41,421 nt of DNA from an uncultured Bacteroidia bacterium (GCA_902801205.1 CADCHE010000016.1:1-41421), one strand, 5' to 3'; positions 1 through 7,113 are shown, counted from the first letter of the stretch. Numbers and translations are program-made. Notes: generated by a model not told the origin, from the sequence alone.

Positions 1-1
1 G

Positions 2-382
2 CAACGGAAACACCAAGAAAAACTTGTAATTTCTGAATATCGTTGTCCAATATCGCAGGTGGCGAAACAGAGTCTTAAGCGATTATTTACAGCAGCAGTA
101 TTTTCTTCTTCTTTTTTGGCACAACCCTTAGGCGCTGATGGTGTTACATATGAAATTTTAATTCGAGGAGGCGCATTCGCTGCCTGTTGTTGGTCCCCTG
201 AAAAGGGCAGCAATTGTGGTCAGATAGTAGAACTCCTCACATGTCTCTCAGACGCAATCAAAAATAATGATTCAAAGAGGATTGAAAGTCTTATCCCTTC
301 TGCAGATGAATTATCTCGAAAATTTGAAGCTTTGTACCCTGATGATGTTAAAGAGGGTAGTGTATTTCTGCTGTGGCAATAG
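2..382 (+). CDS. Partial hypothetical protein, 3' end of gene cut by the window edge
   Basis: I do not recognise this gene. The frame is open from the first bases of the window to a TAG stop at 380-382, with no stop upstream, so it is probably the C-terminal ~126 residues of a longer protein. A GTG at 59 could instead start a 107-residue protein, because the residues after it (AKQSLKRLFTAAVFSSSF) loosely resemble a signal peptide, but there is no clear -7 box in the 58 bases before it. The body has four cysteines (ACC, NC, TC) and an acidic C-terminus. A strong hairpin terminator follows about 100 bases later. Function unknown; existence as coding sequence is moderately supported. Confidence 0.5.
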   Translation, partial: QRKHQEKLVISEYRCPISQVAKQSLKRLFTAAVFSSSFLAQPLGADGVTYEILIRGGAFAACCWSPEKGSNCGQIVELLTCLSDAIKNNDSKRIESLIPSADELSRKFEALYPDDVKEGSVFLLWQ

Positions 383-440
383 GCATTCATTGTTATTTAT
401 CTGAGCGAATGAGCCTAAATCCTATCACGGCTTTGAATCC

Positions 441-481
441 TTCTATGAATCCGTTCGAAATTTCTAACAGCTGTTCTACTA
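441..481. repeat. Degenerate copy 1 of a 3'-region repeat
   Basis: This stretch (core GTTCGAAATTT at 453-463, then TTCTACTA at 473-480) aligns loosely with the two better copies at 1609-1650 and 3845-3887. Like the copy at 1609 it lies between a stop codon and a hairpin terminator. The match is weak, so homology is an inference. Confidence 0.3.
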
Positions 482-482
482 C

Positions 483-515
483 AGAGGATAAATCGAAAGA
501 TTTGTCCTCTTTTTG
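483..515 (+). terminator. Intrinsic terminator with GAAA tetraloop
   Basis: A 12-bp stem (483-494 with 499-510, one T-G pair) closed by a GAAA loop at 495-498 is followed by a T run. It would end the transcript of the left-edge gene and insulates it from the Fic gene at 594. Confidence 0.8.
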
Positions 516-520
516 TTTAT

Positions 521-590
521 GTCGGAATAAATAGTATCTTTGTGTCGGAATAACTGTCGGGATAACTGACGGAACAAGATGACGGAATAA
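521..590 (+). repeat. Five imperfect GTCGGAATAA repeats before the first Fic gene
   Basis: Copies of the decamer G[TA]CGG[AG]A[TC]AA start at 521, 544, 556, 568 and 581. The last four are 12-13 bp apart and the first is 23 bp away, about two steps. The array ends 3 bases before the Fic start codon. Spacing close to one helical turn suggests stacked binding sites on one DNA face, possibly for the Fic protein's own HTH domain (inference). A single related copy, ATCGGAATAA, lies at 3793-3802 upstream of the second Fic gene. Confidence 0.6.
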
Positions 591-593
591 ACC

Positions 594-1571
594 ATGTACA
601 AACCACCTTTCACCGTATCGGCCAAGGCCATCAATCTGATTGCGAAGATTTCCAGTCAGTTGGAAAGATATGCCATCAGGATGGAACAGGAGGACACCTT
701 GCGGCTTAGGAGAGCCAACCGGATCAAAACCATCCATTCTTCCCTGGCCATCGAGGGCAACACCCTGTCTGAAGGTGAAGTTCTGGCCGTTTTGGAAGGC
801 AGGAAGGTTGTTGCGCCGTTGAAAGAGATCCAGGAAGTCAAGAACGCTATCAAGACCTACGAACTCTATCCCAAACTCAATCCCTTCTCCATCCAAGACC
901 TCCTTCTGGCCCATGGAACGATGATGGCCGGCCTTGTCGATGAAGCCGGGATGTTCAGAAAAGGGGGCGTCGGGGTCTTTGACGGAGACAAACCCATCCA
1001 TATCGCTCCCCCGGCAGACAGGGTCAGGGACCTGATGAGCGACCTTTTCGGATGGCTGGAGAATGCCGATGACCATCTGCTCATCCGGAGCTGTGTCTTC
1101 CATTACGAGTTTGAATTCATCCACCCCTTCGCCGACGGGAACGGAAGAATCGGCCGACTCTGGCAATCTCTTATCCTCGGCCGGCTGAATCCGGTTTTCG
1201 AGCATCTTCCTGTCGAGAACATGGTCTATTCAAACCAACAGGCCTATTACCATGCCATTAACCGGAGTTCCGACCTCGGCGACAGTGGTCCCTTCATCGA
1301 TTTCATGCTGGAAGAAATCCTGAATGCACTCGTTGGTCACCAAGGAAAATCCAATGCCGATATTGCCGATGAGAAGGGCCTCAACTACCAACAACTAAGG
1401 GTCTTGGGATATCTGCGCGCAGACAGACATACCACAGCGGCCAAGATTGCCGCAGAGCTGGACATGAGCGCCCGCCAGATAGAACGGATGCTTGCCGACA
1501 TGAAAGCCAAAGGCATCATCCGGCGGATCGGTGCCAACAGGAACGGCTATTGGGAAATCGTGGATGATTGA
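594..1571 (+). CDS. Fic-family protein with C-terminal winged-helix domain
   Basis: This is a probable Fic-domain AMP-transferase or related nucleotidyl-transferase of 325 residues. The core motif HPFADGNGRIGR is at residues 177-188, with His177 as the catalytic base of the family. An N-terminal inhibitory motif of the S/TxxxE(G/N) type, SLAIEG at 50-55, marks it as a self-inhibited class II Fic protein. The last ~75 residues look like a winged helix (TTAAKIAAELDMSARQIERML), so it may bind DNA, perhaps the decamer array at 521-590. An in-frame TAA at 588-590 fixes the start at 594 or later. It is monocistronic, with its own terminator at 1650-1682. Target protein unknown. A second Fic gene of a different subtype lies 1 kb away. 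Confidence 0.92.
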   Translation: MYKPPFTVSAKAINLIAKISSQLERYAIRMEQEDTLRLRRANRIKTIHSSLAIEGNTLSEGEVLAVLEGRKVVAPLKEIQEVKNAIKTYELYPKLNPFSIQDLLLAHGTMMAGLVDEAGMFRKGGVGVFDGDKPIHIAPPADRVRDLMSDLFGWLENADDHLLIRSCVFHYEFEFIHPFADGNGRIGRLWQSLILGRLNPVFEHLPVENMVYSNQQAYYHAINRSSDLGDSGPFIDFMLEEILNALVGHQGKSNADIADEKGLNYQQLRVLGYLRADRHTTAAKIAAELDMSARQIERMLADMKAKGIIRRIGANRNGYWEIVDD

Positions 1572-1608
1572 GCGTCGACACTCTTGATGAACTCTTTCAC
1601 CTTCCGAA

Positions 1609-1650
1609 AGTCTTCCAGAAGGTTCGAGATTTTACCTATGTAGTCTACTA
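1609..1650. repeat. Copy 2 of a 3'-region repeat
   Basis: About 35 of 41 bases match the copy at 3845-3887, including CCAGAAGGTTCGAGA and TGTAGTCTACTA (TATGTAGTCTACTA here). It sits between the Fic stop codon and the terminator. Read on the minus strand, the two copies give similar peptides (CLVDYIGKISNLLEDFRKV here, RLVDYTVKFSNLLVDLREI at the other), so both may be remnants of one protein C-terminus. Confidence 0.55.
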
Positions 1651-1682
1651 AACAGGACATTTCTTCGGAAGTGTCCTGTTTT
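1650..1682 (+). terminator. Intrinsic terminator with UUCG tetraloop after the first Fic gene
   Basis: A 14-bp stem (1650-1663 with 1668-1681) closed by a C-TTCG-G loop is followed by Ts. The stem is nearly symmetrical and flanked by A and T runs, so it can act in both directions. Confidence 0.85.
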
Positions 1683-1724
1683 CGTATCTACACTATCATA
1701 GATGCCTCAATTTGAGTTCGAAAT

Positions 1725-1979
1725 CTATTGAAGACTTGTTTCTGCCGATTGTTCCGTATCCATTTCGCAGCCAGGAGCACGGAACAATCGGCAGAAACAA
1801 GTTGTTGAGGCAGACAACGGACTGATGATGAGAAACAGTCCTACAACGCATGCTATGAAGTCAAAAGGGCCGCTTATGAATTCGTCAGCCAAATCCCTGG
1901 CAAAACCTCCAGCAAAAAAGAAAATGTCCAGACTGAGGATCAGGACACAAACGATGCTAAGAAGTAATTGACGGGCCTT
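1725..1979 (-). CDS. Small putative membrane protein
   Basis: I do not recognise this protein. The 84-residue frame from the Met at 1979 (an earlier Met at 2009 would add ten residues) shows two hydrophobic stretches, LLLSIVCVLILSLDIFFFAG and FIACVVGLFLIISPLSA, joined by a short acidic loop. This fits a two-helix inner-membrane protein with a short basic N-terminus (MKARQ). The C-terminal quarter is encoded by the arms of the inverted repeat at 1734-1802, which suggests that the original 3' end was altered or is structured. No family function can be assigned, and the gene may be decaying. Confidence 0.4.
   Translation of the reverse strand, partial: KARQLLLSIVCVLILSLDIFFFAGGFARDLADEFISGPFDFIACVVGLFLIISPLSASTTCFCRLFRAPGCEMDTEQSAETSLQ
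1734..1802. repeat. Perfect 24-bp inverted repeat around a 21-base loop
   Basis: Positions 1734-1757 are the exact reverse complement of 1779-1802. Such a long perfect stem would form a very stable RNA hairpin on either strand. It has no T run, so it is not a standard terminator. It overlaps the 3' end of the small minus-strand reading frame 1725-1979. It may be a miniature mobile-element relic or an RNA-processing or stability element. Confidence 0.85.
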
Positions 1980-2136
1980 CATTTCGTGTATGATTCTCCA
2001 TAAGGCCATAAATTATGCGCCATATCTTTATGCTGCAGGTTCCTCGAATCCTCGTCGGGGAAAGTGAATGTATCTGAAACAAATCGTGATGACAACGAAT
2101 ATAACTATATTTACGGACAGAATGGAAAACGGGATT

Positions 2137-2649
2137 ATGAACAAACTGTTTATTGCAATTACCTGTCTCTGCGGATTATGTGGTTGCCTGAATAGGAATG
2201 AGGGTTCAACCATTGATGAAAGCACGATCGTCATTACCCGAGGCAAGATCAATGATGTCTATGTCGAGGCCTTTGTCGATGTAAACGTGAGGGGGCTGGA
2301 GGGAATCGATGTGGCACTTCCCAATAAAGAAACGGGGCTCAATCGCATCCATGAGAAAGGATATACGATGATTTATGAAGTTTATGACCCACAAGGAAAA
2401 CTGGTTGAAAAAAGGATGCAGGACCTTGGAAAACACGGCAGCGATTCCTCTTTTACCAGACAGGAGTTGACGATTCCGCGCCCGCAATGGTGGAGTGGAG
2501 ACAATCCCGTCTACTACATGCTCCTTCTCCGCCTGAAAATCATCAATCAGCCATTGTCGACCGCTTCGAAAAAGTTCCGACTGGTACAGGACAGTACAGA
2601 TACGACATTGTGCCAAAAGTATGGGCACAAACATCCGGCTATTCCCTAA
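2137..2649 (+). CDS. Putative lipoprotein, orphan
   Basis: This is a probable exported lipoprotein of 170 residues. The start at 2137 puts a standard signal (MNKLFIAITCLCGLCGC) at the N-terminus, with a lipobox ending in Cys17; the frame stays open upstream to 2068, but those residues look non-coding. The mature part contains a motif (GSTIDESTIVITRGKINDVY) that recurs in a truncated copy at about 7165-7356. No enzyme motif is visible. Its stop codon lies inside the 3' end of the oppositely oriented Fic gene, so the two genes overlap tail to tail by 11 bases, which suggests that one 3' end has shifted. Function unknown. Confidence 0.65.
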   Translation: MNKLFIAITCLCGLCGCLNRNEGSTIDESTIVITRGKINDVYVEAFVDVNVRGLEGIDVALPNKETGLNRIHEKGYTMIYEVYDPQGKLVEKRMQDLGKHGSDSSFTRQELTIPRPQWWSGDNPVYYMLLLRLKIINQPLSTASKKFRLVQDSTDTTLCQKYGHKHPAIP

Positions 2650-3697
2650 AAATGAGATCATCATCGACGAAGCCCAAGCCAAGGCCTTGCTTACTGCGGA
2701 GCACTATCCAATATCCCCCCTTGTCCGGGCCCTCTCTTTTGATGACCCCTTCGGCTTTCAGTTTGGCAAGGTGCTTTTCGATGGCTTTGGGGGTTATTCC
2801 GATCATCTCAGCGAGTTTCCGGGCCGAATAGTTGGGGTGATCTTTGAGAAGTTGGAGGATTTTCTCCCTACTTTTTTGTTTTTTCTCCCCTATTGGACGG
2901 GTTTTCTCCCCACCGTCATCCACCGACCTGAGGAATGCGTCGATATCCGAGGACAGTGTCTTGATCATTTCGTCCGTCATGAAGTCCAGGAAAACGGACA
3001 TATCATCCGCCTCCCGGGTCGCGATGAGCGCATTGATATAATCCCCCTTGTCTTCCCTGAGCACCTTGGACGGAATCAGGCCGAATTCGAATTGGATGTG
3101 ATTCATGAGGAGGCGGGCCATGCGTCCGTTCCCATCGACCCATGGGTGGATGGTCACCAGGCGATAATGGGCCTCAAAACTGAAGTCATAGCGCTCTGAC
3201 AGGGACATTGGACGCTTGCGCTGCGCATTGAGCCAGTCACAGAACTCCTGCAGCCTGGCGGGGACCTTCTGATAACTCATATAGGATCGTCCCCCGACAC
3301 CGGCAGTGACATTGACCTTGCGGAGGTCGCCATTTGCGGAAGAGAAGTCACCGAGAGCGGTCTTGTAAGTCGATCCCGTATTCTGCATAACCAGATGGGA
3401 CAGGGCCTTCAGAATGTCGACAGTGATGTCCGTATGATTTTTGGCAAGACGGATGCTCTCTTCATAGGCCCGCTTCAAATCCAGGTTCATCATTTGCTCC
3501 ATGAGCGGTTTCCCCTTTGCGGTGATTCCCTCGTCGAAGAGAAGCTGGTTTTCTATTTCCGTAACCGTGGACCCTTCAATAGCGGTGGAATGGGTAATGA
3601 TCGAGTACAGATAGAACTTCTCGTAGTCTATCTGGGAATCAATACCCAATTGATTATACTGCTCAATCAGAACGCTCAATTGATCCTTCATGGTCAT
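2639..3697 (-). CDS. Fic-family protein with repeat-encoded linker and winged-helix domain
   Basis: A 352-residue Fic protein. The N-terminal inhibitory motif STAIEG is at 37-42 (class II type) and the Fic core HPWVDGNGRMAR at 184-195 (His184 catalytic by family knowledge). A C-terminal winged helix begins near residue 278 (SARKLAEMIGITPKAIEKHL). The linker at about 262-280 is made of heptads (GEKTRPI, GEKKQKS, REKILQL) encoded by a 21-bp DNA repeat that also occurs in the promoter (3730-3786). The tail after GYWIVL (about 20 residues) looks like an extension beyond the usual family end and overlaps the lipoprotein gene. The family member and its target are unknown; autoregulation through the repeats is inferred. 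Confidence 0.92.
   Translation of the reverse strand: MTMKDQLSVLIEQYNQLGIDSQIDYEKFYLYSIITHSTAIEGSTVTEIENQLLFDEGITAKGKPLMEQMMNLDLKRAYEESIRLAKNHTDITVDILKALSHLVMQNTGSTYKTALGDFSSANGDLRKVNVTAGVGGRSYMSYQKVPARLQEFCDWLNAQRKRPMSLSERYDFSFEAHYRLVTIHPWVDGNGRMARLLMNHIQFEFGLIPSKVLREDKGDYINALIATREADDMSVFLDFMTDEMIKTLSSDIDAFLRSVDDGGEKTRPIGEKKQKSREKILQLLKDHPNYSARKLAEMIGITPKAIEKHLAKLKAEGVIKREGPDKGGYWIVLRSKQGLGLGFVDDDLIFRE
2860..2914 (-). repeat. Three 21-bp-period repeats inside the Fic coding sequence
   Basis: On the plus strand TTTTCTCCC copies begin at 2860, 2881 and 2902, exactly 21 bp apart. The first 14-base copy, TTTTCTCCCTACTT, is identical to the promoter copy at 3730-3743. Because 21 bp is seven codons, the repeat also yields heptads in the protein linker. 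Confidence 0.85.
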
Positions 3698-3729
3698 AGT
3701 TCTCGCCTTTTACTGGACAAAGATATGTT

Positions 3730-3786
3730 TTTTCTCCCTACTTTTCAAAATTTTCTCCCCACTTATTCGAGGTTTTCTTACTACTA
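3730..3786 (-). promoter_or_regulatory. Repeats in the promoter region of the second Fic gene
   Basis: Plus-strand copies are at 3730-3743 (TTTTCTCCCTACTT), 3751-3764 (TTTTCTCCCCACTT) and, degenerate, about 3773-3786. Spacing is 21-22 bp, two helical turns. They lie 33-90 bases upstream of the start codon at 3697. The position and the match to the in-gene repeats suggest operator sites, probably for the Fic protein's own HTH domain (inference). Confidence 0.6.
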
Positions 3787-3844
3787 TTTAATATCGGAAT
3801 AACTGGCAGACTCAACACGATTCGCATACTTCTCAATCTCCCTG

Positions 3845-3887
3845 AGGTCCACCAGAAGGTTCGAGAATTTAACGGTGTAGTCTACTA
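3845..3887. repeat. Copy 3 of a 3'-region repeat
   Basis: Best match to 1609-1650 (about 35 of 41 bases). Here no terminator follows. It lies in the 355-base gap between the second Fic gene and the secreted protein at 4062. Confidence 0.55.
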
Positions 3888-4023
3888 GACGAAACGGCAG
3901 CCAGTTCGGCTTGGGGTCGGGTACGCCTATCTCCGGAACTACGGCATCAGCGAAGATAATCCCTTCCGGAACGCCAAGTGCGTGATTCGCAGAGGAATCC
4001 TTGTCACTTCATCGAGAAAATAG
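3886..4023 (+). pseudogene. Possible gene remnant
   Basis: One frame is open for about 42 codons from just after the TAG at 3886-3888 to a TAG at 4021-4023. It reads like real protein (VGYAYLRNYGISEDNPFRN, then AKCVIRRGIL) but has no start codon near its beginning. It may be the 3' remnant of a deleted gene. I do not recognise the family, and chance openness over this length is possible. Confidence 0.25.
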
Positions 4024-4061
4024 TATATTTACCGTAGATAAATCGGATTTCTATGTTTCAA

Positions 4062-4562
4062 ATGAATAAACGCCATATGAAAAGAGTCCTTCTCATACTT
4101 CTTATTCTCTTACCATTGAAGATTTACGCTCAAGAAAAGCCTTCAAAGGACGCAGATTCTGTTGTAGTTGCTGCCATCTGTGTTGAACCTGCAAACATTG
4201 TCAAAGATATTCCCCAAGAAATCGAATATATTAGAGTATACACTCAATATAGGAAACCGAAAACGGCTGCGGAGAAGGCTCGTTACGGAGATAATCGTTA
4301 TTTATGTCCCAATGCTATCCGTTTTGAAGATTCGACGACCTTATCAATCCTGCAAAAACAAATGAAGAAGGTAGAAAAGAGACTCAAGAGAATTCCCGTT
4401 GACAATATAGATTTCGTTGGATTTGAATTGGTGAGCGTCTACAATGAACAAGATGACTTTGCTTCACAAAGAGCTTCTGCTGTGGTTAAAAGCTACGGGT
4501 TTCACGATTATGCGAGGCGAGATAGTCCTGTTTACCTCTACAAGCGCGTACAACCCAAGTAA
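4062..4562 (+). CDS. Secreted hypothetical protein
   Basis: An exported protein of about 166 residues that I do not recognise. The N-terminus is a clear signal peptide (KRVLLILLILLPLKIYAQ) with cleavage expected after YAQ. Starts at 4053, 4062 and 4077 are all in frame; 4062 gives a normal basic n-region. A weak -7 box (TATATTTA) is at 4024-4031. The mature protein is hydrophilic, rich in Lys, Arg and Asp, with a central basic helix (LQKQMKKVEKRLKRIP) and no Cys pair or catalytic motif. A periplasmic or surface role is inferred only from the signal peptide. It stands alone, with an AT-rich gap on its 3' side. Confidence 0.6.
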   Translation: MNKRHMKRVLLILLILLPLKIYAQEKPSKDADSVVVAAICVEPANIVKDIPQEIEYIRVYTQYRKPKTAAEKARYGDNRYLCPNAIRFEDSTTLSILQKQMKKVEKRLKRIPVDNIDFVGFELVSVYNEQDDFASQRASAVVKSYGFHDYARRDSPVYLYKRVQPK

Positions 4563-5049
4563 AGTAAATTCCAATTTCTCGAGTAGTTTAAAACAATATT
4601 TTACCTTGGTACAGCTCAGCCTTGAACCTACCCTGTTTCACTTGCCTGCAAGGGGCGTTGAGGACTTAAATTGACACACCCCCGCTTTTTAGCACACCTG
4701 CCTTTTCCTTGTTGAAAGAAAAAGGAAGAAAATCCCAACGTCTGTCTCCCATTCCCGAGTAGGGAACGATACCCTGTGAGGTGTCCCATAGGGATACCGA
4801 AACGGGTATTTCCTAATTCATATTTATTACTTCTGTATCTAATTTATAGTACTTCTTATCTAATATAAGTCGGCATTGGGCTCCCACCCCCTGTATGGGA
4901 GTGTGCTCCCACAGAGTTTGGGATAACAATCCCAAACCCTTTCAAAATATCCTCTTACCTTTCCAATTACCATATCCATTTTGATATCCCGCTCCATTTC
5001 ACTACCTTTGAACCTTCATTCAAAAAACTAATAACCAAAACAAGACACA
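4563..5049. other. Gene-free 487-base gap with several small palindromes
   Basis: No convincing gene is seen. It holds short hairpins: TTCCC/GGGAA near 4759-4773, ATACC/GGTAT near 4796-4811, and GTTTGGGAT (4916-4924) with ATCCCAAAC (4929-4937) around an AACA loop. TGGGAG at 4896-4901 can pair with CTCCCA at either 4881-4886 or 4906-4911. A regulatory leader for the lipoprotein at 5050 is possible but unproven. Confidence 0.4.
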
Positions 5050-5436
5050 ATGAAAAATGCCATGTATGCAGTAATGCTCCTGATTGGTATGAGCATTATG
5101 GTTTGTTCCTGTCAAAAGGATAATGAGAACGGCGGTGGAGGCAACAGTAAGTTGGTTGGCACGTGGGATTGGATTTCCACAGTATATGACGACGGAGACG
5201 AACCCGACGATAATGTTGGAGACTATATAGTGATTACAGATAACACTATTACGTATTATTATAGTAATCCTTCGGGCAAAGTCGATAATGGGAAACCTTA
5301 TCAGTACACTTATGACGCCCCGCATTTGTTTATAGGGGGTGCTAATTTTATTGATATAAAATCCGTTTCAAGTGATACTATGGTTTTGTATTACACTTAC
5401 GACGAAGCAACGAAGACGTACAAAAAACGGAAATAG
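5050..5436 (+). CDS. Small lipocalin-like lipoprotein
   Basis: A 128-residue exported lipoprotein. The signal peptide ends in the lipobox VCSC, placing the lipid-anchored Cys near residue 21. A Gly-rich spacer (ENGGGGNS) leads into a small domain opening with LVGTWDW, the entry motif typical of lipocalin-like and related beta-barrel lipoproteins in Bacteroidales, followed by alternating beta strands (YIVITDNTITYYYS, TMVLYYTY). It ends with a basic tail (TKTYKKRK). It is expected on the outer membrane; ligand and role are unknown. It is monocistronic and shares a two-way terminator with the convergent small gene 5479-5697. Confidence 0.75.
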   Translation: MKNAMYAVMLLIGMSIMVCSCQKDNENGGGGNSKLVGTWDWISTVYDDGDEPDDNVGDYIVITDNTITYYYSNPSGKVDNGKPYQYTYDAPHLFIGGANFIDIKSVSSDTMVLYYTYDEATKTYKKRK

Positions 5437-5439
5437 AAA

Positions 5440-5480
5440 AAGAGCACCTTGGAACTCAATCCTCGGTGCTCTTCTCTTTT
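5440..5480. terminator. Bidirectional terminator between convergent genes
   Basis: A 9-bp stem, AAGAGCACC (5440-5448) with GGTGCTCTT (5465-5473), has a T-rich tail on both strands. It lies between the stop at 5436 (plus strand) and the stop at 5479 (minus strand). Confidence 0.85.
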
Positions 5481-5697
5481 ACTCCTCGTCCTTGCAGTAG
5501 TCCATTGCGGGAATGCCTTTCTTCAATGCTTCGGCAATCTTCCCCTTGTCATAGACGTTCCACAGGAGTTCCATTGCTGCGTCAATCGCCTCTTCCACGG
5601 GAGGGAAGTCCTCTTCAACGAACCCGCCCTCGATTGTGTCGTTTACGCTCGTGTCATAGGTGTACGTGAACGCTCCATTTTTAACAATGATTTGCAT
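5479..5697 (-). CDS. Small acidic hypothetical protein
   Basis: A 72-residue cytoplasmic protein that I do not recognise. It has no signal peptide or membrane segment. The N-terminal third looks like beta strands (MQIIVKNGAFTYTYD), followed by an acidic helical part (PPVEEAIDAAMELLWNVYDK) and a KDEE end. Coding is supported by its own start codon, clean amino-acid composition and the terminator placed immediately after its stop. Small acidic proteins of this layout are common as orphans in Bacteroidales islands, but I can assign no function. Confidence 0.55.
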   Translation of the reverse strand: MQIIVKNGAFTYTYDTSVNDTIEGGFVEEDFPPVEEAIDAAMELLWNVYDKGKIAEALKKGIPAMDYCKDEE

Positions 5698-5796
5698 AGT
5701 TTTTATTGTTTATGGGTTGAGGTGGAAATTCCGATGCAAAGTGACCCCTTCAAGGGGGTTAATTTAGAGCGGATTCTCCACCCGATTCCCCGAGGA

Positions 5797-6930
5797 TTAT
5801 ATTTTTTTGTATACCCTCCGTATCCATTCTTTGAACAATGGATCCTGGATTTCGACCTGGTGGCCGGTCTCTTCAATCAGATCCCGCTTTTTGAGCGCTT
5901 CTTTAATGATGCGGATATTCCCGCTTGTACCAAGCCTGTACCGGGAAAGCGTCTCGACGGAAGAAAGGTTCTTGACATCGTCGCAGACGGCACAGAGAAA
6001 ACTCCGCTGCTTTTCTGTCATACTGTCCATCAGGTTGACAAACTGAAGGTTCAGAGAATCGAGCATTCCCTGGAACGCGGCATCGACGATCTCTTCCGAA
6101 CAAACCTTACCGGTTCGAAGCCAGGCATACTGAGCCAGCTGCTGGACATAGTAGGAATGGTTCTCGACCAAATCGGCCAAATGTCCGGCGGCATCATCGG
6201 AGATCGACTTCCTGGTTTCCGCAAAACGGTCTTTGATATAAGCGACCCAGTTTTCTTTGGATATTTTCGGGAGGAACATAATATCTCCAAACTTGTAGAA
6301 TGGGCTGTCATATTCTCCAAAGATATTGAGCATCATATGCTTCTTGCTCCCGTAAAGGACATAAGCCACATTCGCCTGTTCCTGCCAATGGCTTCTGAGT
6401 ATCTTCTGGAACTTTTTCGTCTCGGCGAACTCCCCGATCTGCTGGAACTCATCGATGCAGACCACCACTTTTTTTCTCCGTTTCGATGCAATCTGCCGGG
6501 GAAGGTCCAGGATATCTTCCCCGATGGGATTGTTCTTCAGGTCCACGCCGAATGACATTTCATATTGGCCCGTCGGGTCTGAAATGGACAGTTTTGGCAA
6601 AAGCATGGAGATGAATTCTTTCGCATTGGCGAGGAGCGTTTCCGTCGTGGAAGAGATACATTCGATGGTACGCTTTGCGAACAATTCGTAGAAATCTTGG
6701 GGCGTTTCGCATTTGAACGCATTCATTTTCACGAACAACAGGGAGCTGCCCGGTTTCGAGACAACTTCTATCGCCTTGTTTACCAACGAAGACTTCCCCC
6801 AACGGCGAGGGGAGATGATAGCGGTGTTGGTCTGAGAAAGAAAGTTCGAAACCAGTTTCCGGGTTTCTTCCTCCCTATCCGTGAAATCGTTGTCCGAAAC
6901 GATCTTTCCATATACGAACGGTATTTCCAT
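5797..6930 (-). CDS. AAA-type (archaeal ATPase-like) ATP-binding protein
   Basis: A P-loop ATPase of about 377 residues resembling the ATPase_2 (archaeal-type, STAND-like) family. The Walker A region is SPRRWGKSSLV (residues 40-50), a GxRRxGKSS variant typical of the family; Walker B is VVVCIDEFQQ (155-164, Asp160/Glu161). A sensor-like strand (YVLYGSKKHMM) follows, and the C-terminal ~100 residues look like a winged helix (GTSGNIRIIKEALKKRDLIE). The start at 6930 (MEIPFVYGKI) matches the family's usual beginning; an upstream Met at 6951 would add seven residues. No partner gene is adjacent. Members are often orphan genes in islands; whether it has a defence or regulatory role is unknown. Confidence 0.85.
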   Translation of the reverse strand: MEIPFVYGKIVSDNDFTDREEETRKLVSNFLSQTNTAIISPRRWGKSSLVNKAIEVVSKPGSSLLFVKMNAFKCETPQDFYELFAKRTIECISSTTETLLANAKEFISMLLPKLSISDPTGQYEMSFGVDLKNNPIGEDILDLPRQIASKRRKKVVVCIDEFQQIGEFAETKKFQKILRSHWQEQANVAYVLYGSKKHMMLNIFGEYDSPFYKFGDIMFLPKISKENWVAYIKDRFAETRKSISDDAAGHLADLVENHSYYVQQLAQYAWLRTGKVCSEEIVDAAFQGMLDSLNLQFVNLMDSMTEKQRSFLCAVCDDVKNLSSVETLSRYRLGTSGNIRIIKEALKKRDLIEETGHQVEIQDPLFKEWIRRVYKKI

Positions 6931-7113
6931 ATGCCTTGTCTTTTTTTGCAAAACTAATAAAATTATATGATATAAACAACTATCATATCAAAGAATCATC
7001 CATCAAGCCTGCGTTGAAAATGATTCCGGATTCAACAACGCACGCATATGGTTTCCATAAAAAGCGGCTTGAAACCAGCCATTTTCAGGGCTGGTTCCAT
7101 TGACATAAAGCGA

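Noticed and set aside
2035-2062. A stretch resembling the T-arm and 3' end of a tRNA (GGTTCCTCGAATCC)
   Set aside because: The flanking bases do not form a five-pair T stem and no acceptor or anticodon arm is found upstream; probably chance.
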